The notes: generated from the sequence alone by a model not told the origin. A stretch of DNA of 64,000 nt from Hyperoodon ampullatus (GCA_949752795.1 OX457060.1:2905454-2969453), one strand, 5' to 3'. Positions 34,156 through 46,044 are shown, numbered from the stretch's first letter. Numbers and translations: made by a program.

Positions 34156-35397
34156 AAGAGAAAATGACCAAGACTGGTTAAAAGACATCAATCCATTGAT
34201 TTAATAATCTCTATAAACCCCACACAGGTTAAATATACATAAAAGCATGCTTATGCACAAAATAGGAAAATTGTTATAAACACAAGTCAAAAAAAATCTG
34301 GAAAAGCAAAATAGATGGAAACCAATAAAACTAGATTACTTTTAAAGGAAATGATGAAAGAGGGTGACTATGAAATGTCATCTTTCAGTGATGAAGGAAA
34401 TTAAGTTGCAACCCAGAATTATATACACAATAAATATACCTTTCAAAAAAGGAAAAAAAAAGTCATTTAAGACAGACAAAAATTGAACAAATTTGTCATC
34501 AGGAGGTTCACATTAAAAGAAATAAATACTAAAGGAAGTTCTACAGCAGAAGGAAAATTGTCTCATATAGAAAAAGGTGAAGTGAGGAGGAATAAAGAAA
34601 ATTCAAAAGAAAAGATATGTGGGAAGACAAAATGAATATTGACTTGAAAAAATACATCTTGGGTGGGTTTAATATAAAAGTAAAATTTAAATGAATTTTT
34701 GTGGAAATTGTCAAGCTGAATCTAAAATGTATATAGAAATGCAAAGAACCAGAAATAGCCAAAACCAAAAGCTGGAGTACTTCCACCACTAACTAGCAAG
34801 ATTTTCATAAATTTAACATGTTTAAGCCTTCATGGAATGGTAGCAGTGTACACAAATGGATCAGTGGTACAAAATAGAGAGTCTAGAAATAGATTCATTC
34901 ATAAATAGTCACCTGATTTATGACAAAGGTGTGACTGTTATTTCTGTGGAGATATTGTGGTCCTTAAAATTAATATTTCCAGGTCAATTGGATATCCATA
35001 TAAGGTGAAAAAAAAAACCTTGACCCCAATTCACACCATTTACAAAAAAAAACAATTCCAGATAAATCATGCACCTAAATCTGAAAGGCAAAACAATAAA
35101 GTTTCTAGAGAAGAAAACATAGGAGAACATATTCATGACCTTGAGACAGGCAAATACTTCTTAAGACACAAAAAAAACACTAACCATAAAGGAAAAGGTT
35201 GATAAATTTGAATTCATTAAAATTAAATACTTATACTCATCTAAATGCACACTTTACAGTCTGAAAAGCAAGGCTTAGAGTGGGAGAAGATATTTTCAAT
35301 ATGCTTATCTGATACGTGTAATATATCACATATATACAGTATATGTGTAATTATATCACATATCTGATATCTGTAAATATATGTGCATATAATTAAT

Positions 35398-35606
35398 CAG
35401 TCATCCCTCAGTATTCACAGGAGATTGGTTCCAGGACCCACCATAGATACCAACATTTGTGGCTGCTCAAGCCCCATAATCAGCCCTCCATACCCACAGA
35501 TTCCACATCTGCAAACACAGCCAACCACAGATCATAAACAATACTACCTGATCCACGGTTGGCTGAATCTGTGGATATGGAACACATGAATATGAAGAGC
35601 TGACTG
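35398..35606 (+). mobile_element. TcMar-Tigger-like MITE
   Basis: It begins 'cagtcatccctcagtattca' at 35398 and ends with near-inverted sequence 'gaagagctgactg' at 35606, followed by TA. The interior is much shorter than autonomous Tigger elements and has no transposase. It is inserted in L1. Confidence 0.8.
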
Positions 35607-35649
35607 TAATTTTTTTTTAGTCAGACAATGCATCAAAAAGTAAGCAACA

Positions 35650-35862
35650 GGGCTTCCCTGGTGGCGCAGTGGTCGAGAGTCCGCCTGCCGATGCAGGGGA
35701 TGCGGGTTCATGCCCCGGTCTGGGAGGATCCCACATGCCGCGGAGCGGCTGGGCCCGTGAGCCATGGCCGCTGAGCCTGCGGGTCCCGAGCCTGTGCTCT
35801 GCAACGGGAGAGGCCACAATGGTGAGAGGCCCACGTACTGCAAAAAAAAAAAAAAAAAAAAA
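35650..35862 (+). mobile_element. CHR-2 type SINE
   Basis: A clean copy with many intact CpGs. The TSD aaaaagtaagcaaca is exact at 35635-35649 and 35863-35877. It sits 43 bp after the Tigger-like MITE. Confidence 0.97.
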
Positions 35863-36559
35863 AAAAAGTAAGCAACAAACATGAACAGGATGGTCAGTAC
35901 CCAAGTGACTAACAAACATGGAAAGTTGCTCAGCATTAGTAGTGAGTAGGAAAATGCAAATTAAAATCACGATGAGCTACTACTCCATTCCCACCAGAAT
36001 GGCAAAAATGACAAGGACTGACAATGCCAAGTGTTGGCAAGGATGTGGAGCAACTGGAACTCTCACAAACTTCTGTTGGAAGTATAAGTTGATACAGCCA
36101 CTTTGCAGCAATGTTTGTCAATATCCACTAGAGCTGAGTATATTCATGCCAGCAACTTCACGTCTATGAATCTAACAGGAATGGATATGTACATTCAATA
36201 AATGACTGGTAGAGGGCACAAGAGAAGCTTTTAGAGTGCTGTTATTGTATATCTTTATCACGGTGGTAGATATGTGTGTGTTCACTCTGTAAAAATTGAT
36301 CAGCTCTATTCTTATGCTTTTTCCTTGCTATACTTTTGTAAGTTATACTTCAAAAAAGTTTTACTTAGAAAGAAAGAACTAGCACCCTAAGCCATATACC
36401 TATTAAAAACAACAAAACAAAGCCCAAAACTACTCACTTGTGAAATTCAGATGACTAGAAGCTAGAGAGATGGCACAAAACAGACTCATTCATGTTTAGT
36501 CATTTGATTTGTGACAAAGGTGTAACTGTGGTTTCTGTGTGAGAAATCATGGTCTCTTC

Positions 36560-37475
36560 AGTTAAAATTGTAAAGCTGGGCTGAAAAGCATAGGATGAAT
36601 TTTTGGCCCAAGCTTTTCTCAGGTCTTGTCTAACTTCCAGATGTTATGATTTGCCAAAACCTCTATGTATAACCCTCTGGTGGAACAAAAGACTGGGGTT
36701 GTCAAGGGAAAGGACCATCTAATTTATAATAGATGGTGGCCATTGTCTTCCCATTGTGCTGAAAAACTGTGATTCCCTCCTGCCTTCTCCTCATTCGCTA
36801 GCTGCAGTGTCTTCATCAACCAGGCCCTTGGTTAAAACCTCCAGAAAGCTCATCATCTCTCTTTGCCAGCAGGATATCTGGCAGGTCTGAGTTCTGTCTG
36901 GAATATATCCCTGAGCCAGCATGATGGCTTCCGGAACAGAGCAGAGAGTTGCACTATTTCTATGAATAATGAAAGCATTATGTGACTTCTGAAGAGAAGA
37001 TGCAGACCAGAAGTGAGCTTCACTATTGCCAGAGCATTTGCAAATCAGAAGACGTATACCAACTGCATGGTGTCATCATGAGAAGTTTTTCTTCCCCTAA
37101 AATTGACTCTCCCAAACAGTCAAGGCAGTTGGATGAAAATAAATGCCTTGGTTGAACAGATGCTGGAACCTGGGACTTAAGCATGAGACTGATGCATCAT
37201 AATTATGGTGCTACCTCCAGGGAAAGCAGGCCCAGAGCAGCATGATGTCATGGTGACAGAGCTCCACACAAAGCATATGCCGTAGGACCGTAAGTTCTTA
37301 CTTCTCTGGGTAAGGGTCTCCTTCAGTAGATTCACCTGGGAAGAGCCCTTCAAGGTACAGACCATGCAACCGGCAACAATCTGTGCTATTGCTCTATGGA
37401 CACATCTGGGTGGCTTCCAAGCTGGTTGTGCAGGAGTTTCACAAAATGCCCATAAGAAGTTAACTGTTCTGTTAA
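36560..37475. other. No recognised feature
   Basis: Unique-looking sequence. A minus-strand frame of 114 codons (37177-37521) has no recognisable domain. Confidence 0.35.
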
Positions 37476-37479
37476 CATC

Positions 37480-37920
37480 CACTGTCTTGCTTCCCCACAT
37501 CTGGGTCTTTACCCCTATCATTCTTTCCTCATGGAATATCCTGCCCCCTACTCCCTCCCCAGCTATAAAAACTCAATCCCCCACTTCCCAGCCCAAGTGA
37601 AATGCCAACTCATTCCTAAGCTTCCCTCAATCTTCATATGACCACATCATGTCAGTATACTGTTTAAAAATCCTCCAGTGGCTCTTGGCTGCCTTCAGAA
37701 TATAGCCCAAGATCTCCTGAACCCCCATAGTACCGTTTATTCTCTAACACAATGCGAAACTTGATGACATTTCATCATAGCTACTACTTGTGTGCAGTCT
37801 TCCCCTCCTGTAGCCTTGATCCATGAGGACAGAAGCCTCTCTGTTTCCCTTTTCTTCTCTACTTGGCCTTGCATGGGGCTTGGCATAAAGGAGAAAATAT
37901 TGATCAACTAAATGAACAAA
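37480..37920 (+). repeat. L2 LINE 3' part
   Basis: Forward L2 order: 'catggaatatcctgccccct' near 37532, 'tgaaatgccaactcattcct' near 37598, and 'ccttgcatggggcttggcat' near 37867 at the 3' end. Confidence 0.7.
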
Positions 37921-38590
37921 AGGCCATTAAAGTTAAATGCATACAAATAGAAAGCTGCAGGGGACATAGTGGATTCATCCCAGAGTGTTTCTGAGCTGGA
38001 GTAACAAGAAACCAACATCAGCTTCTCCTAGAAACATAACTCTCCAGAATCTCTAAGTTAGAAAGAGACCCCAAAGATCATTGTTTTTAGGCTGACCCTT
38101 CATCATTCCTTAAGACTGAAATCCACATCTTCCTTGGCATAGTCAGAGGCATGGCAGAAATAATCATGACCAAGGAAAATAAGTCTTCAGTGTTGGGAGA
38201 GTAGAGTGAGTTTTCTCCCCTGGGTGGGTAAGTAGGGTTTCTATTTCTTAGCCCTCAGATTTGGGTAAAGAAATAACATTCATTTCTTCAACACAAGCAC
38301 CTAGAGTACACCAGGCACTGTACAAAGCAACAGCGGTACATGGTATATAGATGTGTCACAGTTCTGAAGAATGATATGGCCTAGTGAAGAAATAGACACA
38401 GTAATATGCATCAATAAATTTTTTTTAATAATCAAAATATGTGAATAAAATTCCATGGTGACAGGAAAGGACTCTACCAACACTGCTGATGAGTCTAGAA
38501 GGGGAGACTGACATGCACACAAACAAGTACAAGGCAATACATCAGATGCTACAATATTAATATGTGCAAAACACTGTGGACACCTGGGGA

Positions 38591-38812
38591 GGAAGCATGG
38601 CCAAGTCTACCGACAGGGTAATGACTGAGCTGAGTCCTGTGGGATCAGGAGGTAGGATCAGGTGGAGGGAGTAACATTTGCTCAAATATGAAAGAGTGAA
38701 AGGAAGCATGGCCAAGTCTACCGACAGGGTAATGACTGAGCTGAGTCCTGTGGGATCAGAAGGTAGGATCAGGTGGAGGGAGTAACATTTGCTCAAATAT
38801 GAAAGAGTGAAA
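38591..38812. repeat. 111-bp tandem duplication, two copies
   Basis: Copy 1 (38591-38701) and copy 2 (38702-38812) both start 'ggaagcatggccaagtctac' and end 'aaatatgaaagagtgaaa'. By eye they differ at one base (g/a near 38649 against 38760). They are directly adjacent. Confidence 0.97.
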
Positions 38813-39581
38813 GGTCATAGCTGAAGAAAAGCAAGGATTCTGTTAGGCTGGAGTATAGAGTACAGGATGAAATTTGGCAAAAATAAGGCAAAATATGGAA
38901 GTCGTTGCCATACTGGCTTTGAAAACCATGTCAAGTTTGGACTTGATTCTGAAGGCAGTGGGCAGGCTGCAGAACACTTGACATCATTCTAAAGAGATCC
39001 ATGGAAGGTCACCCAACTTCAGAGTGGGAGGTGAACTGAAATCAGATAGTCACAGAGGCAGAAAAGATGGCTTGAGTCTTAGCTCTGGGCTGGGTGGAAG
39101 GTGGGGTCCTGCACTAGGTCTGTACTGAAGAAACTGTAGACTGTATTTAAGAAATACAGGCAAAGAAGACTTAACAGGAGTCCATGACCTGTTTGTATGT
39201 GGACGGGGAAGAGGAAATCAGAATGACTTGAATGTTTATACCTTGAATATCAAGTTAAGTAGTGATGTCGTTCACAGACACAGGGAAGACAAAAGGGAAG
39301 ACTGACAGGAGGGAGACAATGAATTCAGTTTTGAACTTGATGGATGCTAGGTGCTGTTCTGCCATATGACTGGGGATAGACTTTGTAGCCATCAGTGGCC
39401 TGGGGTCACCACTTGCCTGTATTCTCTGCCCCATCCATCCCTTTTTCTCATTCCCAGCCCACTTTTCCAATGTAGGTGCTGAGGTGTCTTGTTAACTCAT
39501 CTTGGAACCACCTAGGCATGCAGGGAACATGCCACCCTTCCATTTCTCTTCCTCTAACTTTTACTCTCCTCAGTCTCACTG

Positions 39582-40066
39582 TGGTGGGCAGAATAATAGA
39601 CCCCCAAAGATGTCCTAAACCTTGGCACCTAAGGTGGACATGTTACCTTACATAACAGGAAGGATTCTGCAATGTGATTAAGGATAAGAACCTTAAGATG
39701 GAAGATTATCCTAGATTATCCAGGTGAGTCTGACCCAATCACACAAGTCCTTAAAAACATAGAACCTTTCCAGGCTGTGGTGAATCAGAGCAATGGCAGT
39801 CTGAGAGGACTTAGTTTGCTGCTGCTGGCTTGAAAGATGGAGGAGGAGCCATGAGTCAAAAAATGCAGACATCCTCTAGAAGCTGGAAAAGGCAAGGGAA
39901 CAGATTCTCTCCTAGACCCTCCAGAAAAGAACACAGCGTTCCTGGTACCTTGATTTTAGCCCAGTGAGACCACATCAAATTTCTGACCTACAGAATTATA
40001 AGATAATAAATTATCTTTAAGCCACCAAGGTTGTGATAATTTGTTATAGCATCAATACTCACGAAC
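39582..40066 (+). mobile_element. MLT1-like (ERVL-MaLR) solo LTR, nearly full length
   Basis: It runs from 'tgtggtgggcagaataatag', through 'agatggaagattatcctaga' near 39696, to the usual end 'cttgcc/taagccaccaaggt' near 40019. About 485 bp, forward orientation, no internal genes. Confidence 0.85.
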
Positions 40067-40584
40067 CTACTCACTTCACTTCAGGACATTCTTCAGATTT
40101 AAATCTCCATTGAGAGCAATTGACAACTTTTCAAAAAGAGTCTATAGGAAGGAGAGGCCCAGGGCCCCCTTCTTAATATCAATAGTCCTGGGGCTCCTAG
40201 AGGGCCAAGGATTCTATAATAAAAGCAATTCGTGTCATGTCACCAGGTAACCTGGCGAGAGAGTAAGAATTGAGGTGAGAGGGAGACCTGGGAAAGAAGA
40301 TATTTTAGTCAATGAGACAGGGGGAGGGAAGGAGAGAAAATGAAAACAAAGATGGCATAACAGTGAAACCAAGAAAGGACAGCCTTTAAGTGGTAGGTGC
40401 TGGTCAGAAGCATTAAATGCTACAGAGAGGAGAAAATTGAATTTGACAACAAGCAGGTCATTAGTGGTCTTCAAAGGAAGCATTTCAGTGAAGAGAAAGG
40501 GAAAAAGCTAGAATGCAGAAGATTGGAGAGAGACTAGAGAAAGAATTAAGAAGTAAATAAGCTCTGGGCAACCCCTTAGAAAAG

Positions 40585-40685
40585 ACTATGCATTATTCAT
40601 CTTTATATCCATAACACTCAGCACAATGAACACAGTGGGTGCTCATTAAATGTTGACTTGAGTGAAGTACTGGAGTCAGTGGGTA
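40585..40685 (+). repeat. L2 LINE 3' end fragment
   Basis: 'ttatatccataacactcagc' near 40602 and 'agtgggtgctcattaaatgt' near 40634 are a forward L2 3' end. Confidence 0.7.
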
Positions 40686-40687
40686 TA

Positions 40688-40850
40688 GACCAGCACTTCT
40701 CACAGTTTGCTGTGTGTACAAATCACCTGGGGATTCTGATGTAGTAGGTCTGAGGTGAGACCTGAGATCCTGCATTTCTAATAAGCTCCCAGATGATGCT
40801 GATGATGGGGCTGGTTTGTGGACCTCATTTTGAGTAACAAGGATGTGGAT
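40688..40850 (+). repeat. hAT-type MITE (MER20-like)
   Basis: Shows 'aaatcacctggggattctga' near 40720, 'gtagtaggtctgaggtgaga' near 40741, 'tgcatttctaataagctccc' near 40770 and 'gatgatgctgatgatggggc' near 40792. It is a non-autonomous element with no transposase. Confidence 0.75.
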
Positions 40851-40859
40851 TACCCCAAC

Positions 40860-41232
40860 CAATCACCTAGCAATCATGACTCCTCTTGGCTTCTGGGTAA
40901 CATTATGATCCCAGAGACCAGTACGACTTCTGAAATCGTAGAATTTTATTGACTTCGTGATACACATCTGCACCGTGAGGCCAAACCAGACACCAAACCA
41001 GGCCCAGCACACGGGAGTTGACATTCATAAAAGGTTTTGTACCCCAAATACTCTCCACATTGCAGCGTTTTTCCCAATTCCCTCCAAGCTCAACACCACC
41101 ATCAATCCCTCCATCACCAATGTAACTGTTCACATCCCACCATTGACAAATAGAAAAAGTGAGCCTTTGATATTAGTCATGGGGAGAGGTGTTCTCATCC
41201 AGTGACCTCAGGAGTTCCAAATGTATGGATTT
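40860..41232. other. Unassigned sequence
   Basis: Unlike the surrounding repeats. Open frames exist on both strands (plus 40957-41205, minus 40903-41133) but neither has a recognisable domain. Confidence 0.35.
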
Positions 41233-41248
41233 AAAAACAGCCATCTGG

Positions 41249-41557
41249 GGCTTCCCTGGTGGCGCAGTGGTTGAGAATCTGCCTGCTAATGCAGGGGACA
41301 CGGGTTCGAGCCCTGGTCTGGGAGGATCCCATATGCCGCGGAGCAACTAAGCCCGTGAGCCACAACTACTGAGCCTGCGCGTCTGGAGCCTGTGCTCCGC
41401 AACAAGAGAGGCCGCGATAGTGAGAGGCCTGCGCACCGCGATGAAGAGTGGCCCCCGCTTGCCACAACTAGAGAAAGCCCTCGCACAAAAACGAAGACCC
41501 AACGCAGCAAAAATAAATTAATTAATTAATAAACTCCTACCCTCAACATCTAAAAAA
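41249..41557 (+). mobile_element. CHR-1 type SINE, long form with preserved pol III boxes
   Basis: A box tggcgcagtgg is at 41260-41270 and B box ggttcgagcc at 41303-41312. The 3' part contains 'gaagagtggcccccgcttgc' and 'aactagagaaagccctcgca', which the short CHR-2 copies lack. It ends in an ATTA-rich and A tail. The TSD aaaaacagccatctgg is exact at 41233-41248 and 41558-41573. Confidence 0.97.
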
Positions 41558-41579
41558 AAAAACAGCCATCTGGATCAGG

Positions 41580-42020
41580 ACCGCCCCCACCAATAGAGAT
41601 ATTTCTCAGAGTGGGACATGGCTCCAAGTTTCTCGCAGCAGGGGCACCATACCACATACATACATCCTAAAAAACAAACTTGGGGAAGGTGAATAATCCT
41701 AATCATCTACTTATATCCCAATAAAAAAGAAAAGCTATTAAACATCTTAATATAAAATGCCATGCAGGATGTCATTAAATGGCACCGCCATGGATATGGA
41801 GATACAGGATGCCAGAAGCAGTATTAACCTTTAAAAAACATATTATCAAGGGAACCAAAAAGGATAATAATTTGGGCAAAAAGGGTGAGGTAGGCCTTTC
41901 CCCTTAAAGTGAGTGTCTATCACAGCTCACCCCAAACACATGTTCTCAGCTCCGTTTTTATGTTGTCCCAACCCACCTGTTAGAGGAATTCCTCCCATGG
42001 GAAAAGGAAGTAGACTAGCA
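41580..42020. other. No recognised feature
   Basis: A+T-rich and unique-looking; 41690-41880 may be a conserved noncoding block but this is unproven. Confidence 0.35.
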
Positions 42021-42029
42021 ACTAAAGGT

Positions 42030-42500
42030 CGGTGAATCAGTCAGTTCTCTTTCAGTGAAAGTCACAGAAAACTGCATCCATGTCAGCTTTAATAAAAGAG
42101 AATTTGTTTGCCGGCATCACTGAAAAGTCCCTGGATGGGGCACCATTCCGGGTTTAAACAATGTCCTGAGTTTGTCTCATGACTCTGCTGTCTCTGGGTT
42201 GGCTCCAAGTCCAGGCTGTACAGGGGGTCCCCCCCCTCAGTTTTAATCTTGTATATCACAGCAATTCGCTCATCTGGGGGAGCCCACCTCCCCTAGAGTG
42301 CAAACCAGAGACCTGGGTGGGGGCCCATTGATCCTGTCTGGCAAGACCTGGGTTATGGGTTCATCTCTGTAAATGATAGAGGTTGAGTTGGGGAACAGAA
42401 TGTCCCACCCCCACTGATCTAATTGGGTCTTATGTTCTACTTTAGGGTTACCTTCATTGTCAGAAGCTCTTGGGCTGAATAGAGGCAAGGATTAATCTCC
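42030..42500 (+). repeat. Old interspersed repeat, family uncertain
   Basis: It resembles 18060-18350 in 'tttaataaaagagaattt' near 42089 and 'cactgaaaagtccctggatg' near 42118. The right part (42240-42500) is unassigned. Confidence 0.35.
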
Positions 42501-43330
42501 CTCAATCCAACCAAGGTCCCGTGTGTCCCAGAAAGGGAGAGTGATACTGAGAGGGAAGTGCACCAAATGTCCACCCTACTCAGGTTTGTACACACATCTG
42601 GGCCCAAGTCTGTTACAATGAGAGAAACCCAGACTCCCGATGATACACATCAGTGACTCAGACACTCCTGCAGATCATTCACACCACTAGAGGCATTGCG
42701 GCTCTGCTCACACCAGCTTCTGGTGACCCATTTTGTGTTCTGGGGCCAAACCCACCATCTCTCCTTATCCCCTTTGCAGAGATCTTCAGTGAAGGTTGGT
42801 CCTGCCTTTTGCTTCACTTAATACTTACATCTGAGCTAATTCCTTCTCTCCTGCTTATCTGCTCACCATGGAAGAGCTTAGGAGCGGGACTCATGCCAGG
42901 CTCAGCATAAAGGAAACTGAATAGGCCAAATCCCTGCACTTCAGACCAGATTGGAGTCCTGCTTCAGAAAAATCAATGTCTTTATTTCTTTTCTTTCTTA
43001 TGAGTCAAGCTCCCAGATGTAGAGAGCAGGACACTGTCAATTGCTGGTATGATGAAAGAGTGGCTTGAAGGTATTGTGTTTCCCAGAAGGGCCAAGAGAG
43101 AAATTTTTCGTCACTGTCCCTGTCAGAAAGTTTTAGAGATTTTACATCACAATGTACTCTGGGACTATGGTGTGCTTCCTACTTCTCAGTGATGCTTGTC
43201 TTGACCAGTCCCTTGACAAGCCAAAGAAATCAATCAAGGCAATTTTCCATCTAAATGTATTAGTTCACCCAAAATCTAGGTTAGCTTAATAAGAAACACT
43301 CATCCACTTATGCAGGTTATTTATTGAGAG
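42500..43330. other. No recognised feature
   Basis: Unique-looking sequence with one 85-codon open frame at 42653-42910 that has no recognisable domain. Confidence 0.35.
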
Positions 43331-43334
43331 ACAG

Positions 43335-43550
43335 CACAGTTGGGTGGTAAAAAACATGAACTTGGGAGCCAGAAAAAACTGATTTCAAGGTCCTGTTCTG
43401 CACCTTACTGGCTGAGTGAGCTTGGACACGTTATTTAATCCTTTTGAGCCCTCATTTCCCATGTGTTTGTGAGGATGCCCTGAGATGATCATGTCTGTAA
43501 AGTACTTAGCATAGTACATAATGTGCAAAAAGTACTCAGTACATGTTCTT
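43335..43550 (+). repeat. MIR SINE
   Basis: Forward MIR: 'aacatgaacttgggagccag' near 43353, 'ggctgagtgagcttggacac' near 43410 and 'gtactcagtacatg' near 43531. Confidence 0.8.
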
Positions 43551-43639
43551 GGTAAGGGCCAGATACTCTGCTAGGTCCCAGACCACAGGATTGAATAAGA
43601 TATAATAACAATATTAAAATGGAATGAGATATTAAAAAA

Positions 43640-43760
43640 CATATGATCTACCCCTTAGGAGATCTGGGGCCAGAGGGAGGAAGGGACTTGCCCAAAGGCA
43701 CAGACTAGTGTGGCAGGGCCAGGTTAGGGCTCAGCCTTCTGACTCCATCTTTGTACAAAG
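43640..43760 (-). repeat. MIR SINE fragment
   Basis: Reverse MIR text: 'agggacttgcccaaaggcac' near 43682 and 'ggctcagccttctgactcca' near 43729. Confidence 0.55.
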
Positions 43761-43764
43761 TTTC

Positions 43765-44710
43765 AAGTCTCTGTGAAGAAGGTTCTAAACTGGCTAAGAC
43801 AAGCAGGCACATAAAAGATGATTGTTTCAAGATGCGGACATACATGTTCCATCTCAGTTTAGATTCTGAAATCTGCCCTGTGATCTAGCTGCCCCAGCCC
43901 CCAGTTACTGCCTGATGATGCATGCACTGCATCTTGCCTTTACTGGCTTGGCAGAAAGGAAAGAAAGGCAGTGGCTCCCAGCACAGCTCTGAAGCAGTGT
44001 CCTGCAGCAGGTGGCTGATGTCTGGGGCCCTTTGGAGTAGTAAAGGCAGATCATAATTGCTGATTAGGTAAGAAGGCGGGTCAAGAAGGGAGGGGACCAT
44101 GTCCCCGGCACCAATTCCCAAAATTTAACAGTACAGACCTCTGCATATGGTGGTCTATCTAGTGTCTCACAAGCACCATTCAATCATCTACTCATAAGTA
44201 TATCATGCTTACCCCTTCCTAATCCTTTGGCAAGGTCCTAAGGGCCCCAAGTTAGATCTAGGACCCCAGCCAAATCTTGATGCTATATTTCATTTATTTT
44301 GGCTTCTGTCAGGGAGCACTACTAATGCATATAAACCACCCTGCAAGTCAAATACAGGGGGTTTTATTTCCAGTCCAGATGGGCACAGTTCTCCAGCAGA
44401 GCCCCTACTAGGCACTGACACAGATGCCCTAGGGGTCAGGATGAGACCATGACCAGGCTCAAACATTTCATATGCAAAATGGAGCCCATCGCATGCTGAG
44501 TATCCTGAATCCCGTTTCTTACACCTCCCCAAAACCAGTGTCAGTTTGCTGGGAAACTATTAGAGCTGAGAAAGCCTGAACTCAGTTTTCAAATCTGATG
44601 GAGGTGAGAAAGGTCCAAAAAAACCTGTAAAGAAATTGAGTCAAATTAATCTTCTTGCCAGAGGCAGCATCCCTCTCCCTCTGAGACATCCTTCCCATCA
44701 GATCTTGAAC
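43765..44710. other. No recognised feature
   Basis: Unique-looking, GC-moderate sequence. The short open frames are without domains. Confidence 0.35.
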
Positions 44711-44711
44711 T

Positions 44712-45290
44712 GGATTGACCCATTCGTTCAATAACTTCATTTAGGCTGGGACGAAGTGAGAGAGTGGCATGGACATATATACACTACCAAATGTAAAATA
44801 GATATCTAGTGGGAAGCAGCCACATAGCACAGGGAGATCAGCTCGGTGGTTTGTGTCCACCTAGAGGGATGGGATAGGGAACGTGGGAGGGAGATGCAAG
44901 AGGGAGGAGACATGGGAACATATGTATATGTATAGCTGATTCACTTTGTTATAAAGCAGAAACTACACACCATTGTAAAGCAATTATACTCCAATAAAGA
45001 TGTTAAAAAAAAACTACTTCATTTACTATGTGTCAGGTCCTTTGCTAGGAACAGCATTATATTAGTGCTCAAGACAACAAAAATCTCTACCATTCCAGAG
45101 TCACAGACTTGCAGGAAATATGGACAGAAGTACTGGAGCATACAACTGATCTAAACTCAGGGGGGCAAGGAAGAGTCCCTTGAAGAAGTGAGGTTTAAAC
45201 TGAGACCAGAACTACGGGTAGGAGTTAGCTGGGGGAAGAGTGAGGATATCTCAGGCAAAGGGAACAGCATGAGTGAATTCCCTGAGGTGG
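44712..45290 (-). repeat. L2 LINE 3' end, minus strand, split by L1
   Basis: The reverse L2 end 'cattcgttcaataacttcat' near 44721 is cut by an L1 insertion. It continues at 45016 as 'actatgtgtcaggtcctttg' and 'gggaacagcatgagtgaatt' near 45261. Confidence 0.65.
44744..45015 (+). mobile_element. Cetartiodactyl-type L1 3' end, 5'-truncated
   Basis: About 270 bp of L1 3' UTR: 'aatagatatctagtgggaag' near 44798, 'acagggagatcagctcggtg' near 44829, and 'tatactccaataaagatgtt' near 44985 with a poly(A) tail. The TSD acttcattta is exact at 44734-44743 and 45016-45025. It looks young. Confidence 0.9.
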
Positions 45291-45296
45291 GGCAAC

Positions 45297-45315
45297 GATG
45301 ATGATGATGATGATG
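45297..45315. repeat. (ATG)n short microsatellite
   Basis: About six ATG/GAT trinucleotide units at the junction of the L2 and MIR remnants. Confidence 0.85.
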
Positions 45316-45404
45316 GCAGCTACCATTTATTTATAAGGTATATAATTTATATGGATTGACTCATTTGATCCTTAGACCACATGAAGTGAGTACTATTATT
45401 CCTA

Positions 45405-45898
45405 TTTTTTAAAATTTTTATTAGAGTATAGTTGATATACAATGTTGTGTTACTTTCAGGTGTACAGCAAAGTGAATCAGTTTTGTATATATATATATAT
45501 ATATGTTATATACATATATATATATAATTATATATATATATATATATATCACTCTTTTTTCTTTTAGATTCTTTTCCCATATAGGCCATTACAGAGTACT
45601 GAGTAGAGTTCCCTGTGTTATACAATAGGTTCTTACTGGTTACCTATTTTGTATATAGTAGTGTGTATATGTCAATCCCAATCTCCCAATTTATCCCTTC
45701 CCCCGTTATCCCATGGTAACCATATATTTATTTTCTACATCCTTGACTCTACTTCTGTTTCGTAAATAAGTTCATTTGTACCCTTTTTTTTAAGATTCCA
45801 CATATAAGCAATATTGAATGATATTTGTCTTTCTGTGTCTGACTTACTTAACTCAGTATGACAATCTCTAGGTCCATCCATGTGGCTGCAAATGGCAT
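45405..45898 (-). mobile_element. L1 3' end inserted in MIR
   Basis: Reverse L1 3' UTR/ORF2 end: 'atatacaatgttgtgttact' near 45434, 'gttccctgtgttatacaata' near 45609 and 'ctctaggtccatccatgtgg' near 45866. The TSD tattattccta is exact at 45394-45404 and 45899-45909. It contains a (TA)n expansion. Confidence 0.9.
45486..45549. repeat. (TA)n microsatellite, interrupted
   Basis: About 64 bp of TA broken by 'gt', 'c' and 'aat' interruptions, inside the L1 3' UTR. Confidence 0.92.
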
Positions 45899-46044
45899 TA
45901 TTATTCCTAGTTACAGAGGATGAACTAAGACTTTGGAGTTGAGTCAAGTTACATAACCTTGCCCCAGTCACATGGACAGTAGTAACTGGATTTTAATCCA
46001 GCCAAACCTGGCCCAGGAGCCTGCATTCTAATGACCAGCATTCA

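Larger units (their letters stand above)
34170..36560 (+). mobile_element. Old L1 LINE, plus strand, carrying two younger insertions
   Basis: L1 text runs from about 34170 ('ctaaaggaagttctacagca' near 34530), through ORF2 ('gaatctaaaatgtatataga' near 34718), to the 3' end after 35870 ('tgttggcaaggatgtggagc' near 36033). A Tigger-like MITE and a CHR-2 SINE interrupt it. At about 36470-36550 a second copy of the 34880-34970 segment ('atttgtgacaaaggtgtaac') appears, so the 3' part is rearranged or belongs to another L1. Open frames are short. Confidence 0.7.
38275..40560 (-). repeat. L2 LINE, minus strand, split by an MLT1 LTR
   Basis: The reverse L2 3' end is near 38275-38420 ('gagtacaccaggcactgtac' near 38304). 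It continues through 39480, including text like 'tggacttgattctgaaggca' near 38938, and resumes at 40235-40560 ('gcaggtcattagtggtcttc' near 40453). An MLT1-like LTR lies at 39582-40066. A young 111-bp tandem duplication lies inside it. Confidence 0.6.

Noticed and set aside
38557..38796. Apparent protein with two identical 37-residue repeats
   Set aside because: It is the translated shadow of the 111-bp tandem duplication inside an L2, whose unit length is divisible by three.
41249..41330. Possible tRNA gene (A and B boxes present)
   Set aside because: The boxes belong to the tRNA-derived head of a SINE. The sequence continues as a CHR body and does not fold as a complete tRNA with an acceptor stem.
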